Source of the DNA: Fictibacillus nanhaiensis
Lineage (GTDB): Bacteria; Bacillota; Bacilli; Bacillales; Fictibacillaceae
DNA length: 64,000 nt
Direction of reading: 5' to 3'
Assembly (NCBI GenBank): GCA_016401345.1
Contig: JAEACG010000006.1
Coordinates: forward strand, 88,402-152,401
This document shows, one piece after another, positions 59,928 to 64,000 of this stretch. The notes under the pieces are model-generated. The model searched no databases. It worked only from the letters and a program-made list of their open reading frames with translations, and was not told the DNA's origin. The first letter of the stretch is position 1; each line of letters starts with the position of its first letter. The position numbers were made by a program, and so were the translations under genes.

Positions 59928-62042
59928 ATGATGAAAAAATTCTTAATTTTTGTACTCAGTATGTTTTCATTCGTATTCTTAGAAGAGCAAGTAACGGCAG
60001 AAAAAACATCACATGTACAGTCAGATGAATTTAAAAAATTATTAAAAACAGAAGAACATATCTCAAATGAGCTTTTGCTGACATTTGTAAAAGCTCCATC
60101 TCAAGAGGAACTAAACAAACTTCAAAATACGTTTCCGATTACAAAAGTAGAAAACATCGGATTACCTAAGTTGTACAATATTACGTTGGAAAAAGGAACG
60201 AGTCTTGTACATACAGCAGAAGAACTATCTAAAGTATTCAATATTGAAAGAGCAGAACCAAACTTCGAATTTAAGTCATCGTACATTTCAAGGGAACCCT
60301 TGTTTAAAAATCAGTGGTATTTAAGTAAGTTGAACGCAGATCGAGCATGGGACCAGACGAGAGGCGAGAATCATGTAGTCGTAGCCGTGCTGGATGGCGG
60401 TGTTCAAGTCAGTCACCCTGATTTAAAGGGGAAAATCGTAAAACCATACAATGCCGTAACAAAGAAAACGACATTTCCTCCAGATGACCATGCGACGCAT
60501 GTAGCTGGAATCATCGGGGCATCTTTTAATAAAACCGGAATTGCCGGTATTGCGCCAAATATTAAAATCATGCCTGTAAATGTATTCACAGGAGAAATGG
60601 CAAATACAGCAGATATCATTCGAGGCATCGTTTATGCTGCAGATTCTGGAGCAGATATCATCAACTTCAGCATGGGGGGATATGGAGAAAATTATCCTTT
60701 AAAAAGTGCAGTGAACTATGCCCGTTCAAAAGGGGTAATCTTAATCGCTGCAGCGGGTAATGATCATACCGCTGAACGAACATATCCTGCCACTTATCCA
60801 GGAGTTTTAAGTATCAGTTCTAGTGATAAGGCAGACGAAATCTCGTGGTTTACCAATTATGGAGATTACATTGACTTTGCAGCTCCGGGTGAACAAATTT
60901 ATTCAACGGTTTCAAACAGCAAATATATGTATATGGATGGGACTTCTATGGCAGCGCCAGTCGTATCCGGTACGGCAGCCCTAATGCTTTCTAAGAATCC
61001 ATTGTTATCGGAAAACGATCTGAGAGAGCTATTCATCAAATCTTCAACAGATCTTGGGGGGAAGGGCTGGGATTTTTATTACGGATACGGAAGAATTAAT
61101 ATTGATAAGGCAGTTACGGGTACACCAGCTGCTATTGATAAACTAACAGTACCAAGCACCTTCTTTATGAAAGGCAACAACTATAGTGCCATCTCGTTTA
61201 TTCCATACAATAAAGCGAAAGTATCAGCTTACGTTGTTGATGCAAAAGGTAAGATGGTGAAAAGCTTTGTCGCGAACAAACAAGGAGCAGGTACGAAGTT
61301 ATCCTATAATTGGGATGGTAAGGATGCAAAGGGGTATTATGTTGCGGCAGGAAATTACCGTGTGGTCGTGAAGACTGTTGCAGGAGGGAAAACTTTTTCA
61401 AAAGTTTCTTCTATAAAAGTTACAGATCAGATTCCTTTTGTTTTAAACACAGAAGCAGCATCTCTTTCTTTTTCACCAAAACTTAAACCTCAAGCTATTA
61501 AATTTAATGTAAGCAAACAAGCAAAATTAACGGCAAGCGTCTATAACAGCAAAGGGCAGGTCATTGATACTCTCTTTTCAAATCGAATGTGGGCTCCAGG
61601 AAATCACTATTTTTACTGGTCAGGAAAGAAAAACGATGAGACGCCATATGGAGATGGGACATACGCGCTTAAACTAACTGCACAAGATTCCTCTAACAAC
61701 ATTATTAAGAAAAATGTGAACGTGACGATAGATACGAAAGTTCCTGTTGTAACCGTGGATGCACCATCCATCTATAACGGAACAGGTTATGCAACTTCCT
61801 CATTCAATAATAATGAACGAGGAACGCTCACAGCTAAAATACTAGACGCGAAAGGTAACGGAATTAAAGTACTGGCGTACAATAAAGCCTATAATGCGGG
61901 TCCACACATCATCAACTGGGATGGTACCAATCAGCAAAACGCTCCTGTCAGTAACGGAGATTATCGATATAGTCTTGAATTCACGGACTTAGCTGGAAAT
62001 AAAGTCATATCAACTAGTTCAACCATTAAAGTAGAACGATAA
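59928..62042 (+). CDS. Secreted subtilisin-like (S8) protease with FlgD-type Ig repeats
   Basis: 704 residues. Signal peptide (1-24), an I9-like propeptide region (about 45-118), and the S8 catalytic domain (about 130-390) with Asp156 (AVLDGGV), His188 (DDHATHVAG), Asn278 (AAAGN) and Ser340 (DGTSMAAP). The last 300 residues hold about three FlgD-like Ig repeats (YVVDAKGKMVKSF, NWDGKDAKGYYVAAGNYRV and two similar sets), usual in exported proteases. No anchor motif visible. The ATG pair at 59928/59931 has GGCGGGGG upstream. Monocistronic between terminators. Confidence 0.9.
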   Translation: MMKKFLIFVLSMFSFVFLEEQVTAEKTSHVQSDEFKKLLKTEEHISNELLLTFVKAPSQEELNKLQNTFPITKVENIGLPKLYNITLEKGTSLVHTAEELSKVFNIERAEPNFEFKSSYISREPLFKNQWYLSKLNADRAWDQTRGENHVVVAVLDGGVQVSHPDLKGKIVKPYNAVTKKTTFPPDDHATHVAGIIGASFNKTGIAGIAPNIKIMPVNVFTGEMANTADIIRGIVYAADSGADIINFSMGGYGENYPLKSAVNYARSKGVILIAAAGNDHTAERTYPATYPGVLSISSSDKADEISWFTNYGDYIDFAAPGEQIYSTVSNSKYMYMDGTSMAAPVVSGTAALMLSKNPLLSENDLRELFIKSSTDLGGKGWDFYYGYGRINIDKAVTGTPAAIDKLTVPSTFFMKGNNYSAISFIPYNKAKVSAYVVDAKGKMVKSFVANKQGAGTKLSYNWDGKDAKGYYVAAGNYRVVVKTVAGGKTFSKVSSIKVTDQIPFVLNTEAASLSFSPKLKPQAIKFNVSKQAKLTASVYNSKGQVIDTLFSNRMWAPGNHYFYWSGKKNDETPYGDGTYALKLTAQDSSNNIIKKNVNVTIDTKVPVVTVDAPSIYNGTGYATSSFNNNERGTLTAKILDAKGNGIKVLAYNKAYNAGPHIINWDGTNQQNAPVSNGDYRYSLEFTDLAGNKVISTSSTIKVER

Positions 62043-62056
62043 ATAACCCCAAATTA

Positions 62057-62088
62057 AGGGACTGTATACCCATACAGTCCCTTTTTAA
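62057..62088 (+). terminator. Terminator after the subtilisin gene
   Basis: AAGGGACTGTA and TACAGTCCCTT around TACCCA, then TTT. Confidence 0.85.
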
Positions 62089-62216
62089 TGTCTGAAAATT
62101 CAATTTGAAATATAACTGTAATATAAAATACCTAGTTCTGAAACATTCTTACGATAGAATACAAGAAGATTGTAAAAACGTGTAAAAATATAGGAAATTG
62201 AGGGGAATTATACATA

Positions 62217-62930
62217 ATGAAGAAATCTTTTGTAACGAAAGCCTTAGGTACAATTGCATTAGCTGCTGTAGTATTTGTCTCAAATCCTTTATCTGCAGAC
62301 GCAGCTTTAGGAGATCGACAACTAAAGCAAGGTATGACACATAAAGAAGTTAAAGATCTACAAGTTGCTTTAAAGAAAACAGGCCACTTTACATATAAGA
62401 ACGGTTATACAACTTTTTATGGTACATATACGAAAAGTGCGGTAACCAAGTTTCAAAAACAATACCGCTTAAAAGCAACTGGTGTTGCGGATAAGAATAC
62501 GATTAAACTCATCAAACAAAAAGCTGCAGCAGTAAAGGTCGTTGCAAAAAAAGTACCTGCAAAAAAAGCAACGGTTAAAACATTTAACGTGAACGCTGCG
62601 AAAAAGCTTCAAGGTGTTAGATATACATATGGCGGAACAAGCCCACAAACAGGATTTGATTGCAGCGGCTACGTATCTTATGTAATGAAGCAACAGGGAG
62701 TTAAACTACCTAGACGTTCACAAGATATGTACAACACAGGAAAGAAAGTATCTGCCCTTCTTCCAGGAGACCTTGTGTTTTATAACACGAGCGGAAAAGG
62801 AATCTCTCACGTTGCGATCTATATCGGAAACGGACAGATTATCCATAGTGCTTCTAAGAATGTAAAAGTAGATAGCATGAGTTCTGGTTACTGGAAACAA
62901 CGTTATGTAGGAGCAAAACGAGTATTATAA
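62217..62930 (+). CDS. Secreted NlpC/P60 endopeptidase with one PG-binding domain
   Basis: 237 residues. Signal peptide (1-29, ADA cut; mature ALGDRQLKQG), one PG_binding_1 domain (about 34-100), a Lys/Ala/Val-rich linker, and an NlpC/P60 domain (about 122-237; Cys in FDCSGY, His in SHVAIYIG, His in IIHSAS). It looks like a short version of the enzyme at 53496 with two of three binding domains lost or never gained. A TTGAGGGG site precedes the ATG at a somewhat long distance. Confidence 0.9.
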   Translation: MKKSFVTKALGTIALAAVVFVSNPLSADAALGDRQLKQGMTHKEVKDLQVALKKTGHFTYKNGYTTFYGTYTKSAVTKFQKQYRLKATGVADKNTIKLIKQKAAAVKVVAKKVPAKKATVKTFNVNAAKKLQGVRYTYGGTSPQTGFDCSGYVSYVMKQQGVKLPRRSQDMYNTGKKVSALLPGDLVFYNTSGKGISHVAIYIGNGQIIHSASKNVKVDSMSSGYWKQRYVGAKRVL

Positions 62931-62941
62931 AAAAACAAAGA

Positions 62942-62981
62942 GATCTCATTTATTTCATTAGGAATAGATGAGATTTTTTTT
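62942..62981 (+). terminator. Terminator after the PG-binding NlpC gene
   Basis: GATCTCAT and ATGAGAT pair around an 18-base loop, then eight T. Confidence 0.65.
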
Positions 62982-63131
62982 ATACAAGTTACAGAGGATT
63001 TTGATAAAGAAAAAGTATACGAACTGTGCTACAATAATTTGAGCAACCTTGATAAGTGATAGGTTTGAAATGTAGCAGAAAAAGGCAACATTATATAATG
63101 ATTATATTTAATAAGAAACTCGGAGGATGTT

Positions 63132-63935
63132 ATGATCAGTATCATCATTCCAACACTAGGACAAAGAGAGCAAGAACTCTTCCGACTGTTAGATAGCTTA
63201 TCCAAACAAACGTATACAAATTTCGAAGTCATTATGGTATCTCAAGATAATCATGGTGCAGTAGAAGAGATGTTGAAACAACATACGTTTACATATAAAC
63301 ATATTAAATTGGATCAAAAAGGTTTATCGATGGCAAGAAACAAAGGATTGCCGTATATTACGGGAAACTATGTCACATTCTCGGATGATGACTGCTGGTA
63401 TCCTGAAGATGGCCTTCAGAAAGTGATAAACGCTTTTCAAGAGCATTCATCCACTGACGTCATCTGTTTCAAAATTCACGATCCACTATTACAAAGAGAT
63501 TATAAGAACTATTCAACTCAACCGAAGAAAGATATCAGTAAAATTGATTTCTTAAGAAAATCTTCTATTGAAATTTTTGCGAAGACGCACTGCTTTAATA
63601 ATAAAAGAATTCTCTTTGATGAGCGCTTTGGTCTAGGGAGCCCTTACAAATCCGGTGAAGAAAACATTATTCTTCATGACTTAAAAGCAGCTGGGTTTAA
63701 AATTGCTTATGAACCGACCGTTGTCGTGTATCATAAGAAAAGAGAACAAGAAATTGTAAACAATTTGGATATAACAAAAAAAGGTCCGTTATTTATTCGA
63801 ATTTATGGTAAACCTCTTGGGTTAATTTTGTTCCACCTATTTTATCTAAAGAAATGGAACACGATTAAAGATCCGATTAATTCTTACAAAAAGTCTTTAA
63901 CCGAAATAAAAGAATACAATCAAACTGTAAAATAG
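63132..63935 (+). CDS. Family 2 glycosyltransferase
   Basis: 267 residues, no signal. GT-A fold start ISIIIPTLGQREQELFRLLDSLSKQTYTNFEVIMV, the metal-binding SDDDCWYPEDG (DxD-type) and a C-terminal helical part. It transfers a sugar from a nucleotide donor, probably to a surface polymer; the acceptor is unknown. Ribosome site CGGAGGATG overlaps closely with the ATG. It stands alone at the end of the cell-envelope island; the island may go on beyond the window. Confidence 0.87.
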   Translation: MISIIIPTLGQREQELFRLLDSLSKQTYTNFEVIMVSQDNHGAVEEMLKQHTFTYKHIKLDQKGLSMARNKGLPYITGNYVTFSDDDCWYPEDGLQKVINAFQEHSSTDVICFKIHDPLLQRDYKNYSTQPKKDISKIDFLRKSSIEIFAKTHCFNNKRILFDERFGLGSPYKSGEENIILHDLKAAGFKIAYEPTVVVYHKKREQEIVNNLDITKKGPLFIRIYGKPLGLILFHLFYLKKWNTIKDPINSYKKSLTEIKEYNQTVK

Positions 63936-63949
63936 CAGAATGATACAAA

Positions 63950-63983
63950 AGTCCTTCTTTTTATAGAGAAGGGCTTTTTTTTA
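63950..63983 (+). terminator. Terminator after the glycosyltransferase gene
   Basis: AGTCCTTCT and AGAAGGGCT form a stem (one G-U) around a short A+T loop, followed by eight T. Confidence 0.8.
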
Positions 63984-64000
63984 TATATTAAACTCATTTT

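Overview
The window looks like chromosome of an aerobic, spore-forming Gram-positive of the Bacillaceae. Base composition, strong GGAGG-type ribosome sites, TTG/GTG starts, T-rich terminators, catabolite (cre-like) boxes, a KinA-type kinase, the ycsG-ycsI-kipI-kipA gene set and a PBP3/MecA-type penicillin-binding protein all fit. A Fictibacillus-like genome is my guess from memory, not a search result. I saw no rRNA, tRNA, transposase, phage gene or CRISPR array.

Layout. 1-148: tail end of a response regulator gene. 0.6-5.2 kb: a four-carbon acid-sugar operon (DeoR regulator, DUF1537 kinase, PdxA2-type dehydrogenase, GntP permease) that should convert D-threonate or D-erythronate to dihydroxyacetone phosphate. 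5.5-9.5 kb: a PAS sensor kinase, a lone RsbR-N-like sensor protein and a DHA2 drug-efflux pump. 9.6-13.7 kb: small membrane and secreted proteins, including an exported pyroglutamyl-peptidase relative with Ser where the catalytic Cys should be. 13.7-17.5 kb: 5-oxoprolinase subunits PxpB and PxpC with the YcsG transporter and YcsI, but no PxpA. 17.7-26.2 kb: a beta-mannoside island (ManA, LacI regulator, sugar ABC importer, DUF1861, GH130 phosphorylase, ROK kinase) whose second permease has an in-frame stop. 27.3-48.6 kb: a 21-kb glycan locus with two GH35 enzymes, a GH144-like enzyme, a GH3 beta-glucosidase, two ABC permease pairs with no ATPase, one lipoprotein binding protein, one large secreted binding protein with added beta domains, an NHL/TPR/Yip1 membrane protein and a DUF5696 protein. 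48.9-50.5 kb: ECF sigma factor and DUF4179 anti-sigma factor. 50.5-53.4 kb: a broken PfpI gene and an orphan argininosuccinate lyase. 53.5-63.9 kb: a cell-envelope island (three NlpC/P60 hydrolases, PBP3, VanZ, a subtilisin with FlgD-like repeats, a broken C39 peptidase, a GT2 glycosyltransferase).

The most unusual structure is between the genes. Seven intergenic arrays carry a short word repeated at an almost exact 21-bp period (two helical turns). Five of them end in the same roughly 38-bp tail with an ACGTGT/ACACGT inverted repeat. Two more dispersed families are present: a 130-165 bp structured element bounded by GTTGAT/ATCAAC, and a short palindrome TTAAACANNYGTTTAA seen eight times in and between genes.

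Three genes (second mannoside permease, PfpI, C39 peptidase) are each broken by one base change while the rest of the reading frame is intact. This is either recent decay or sequence error. All family assignments are from reading the translations; no database search was run.
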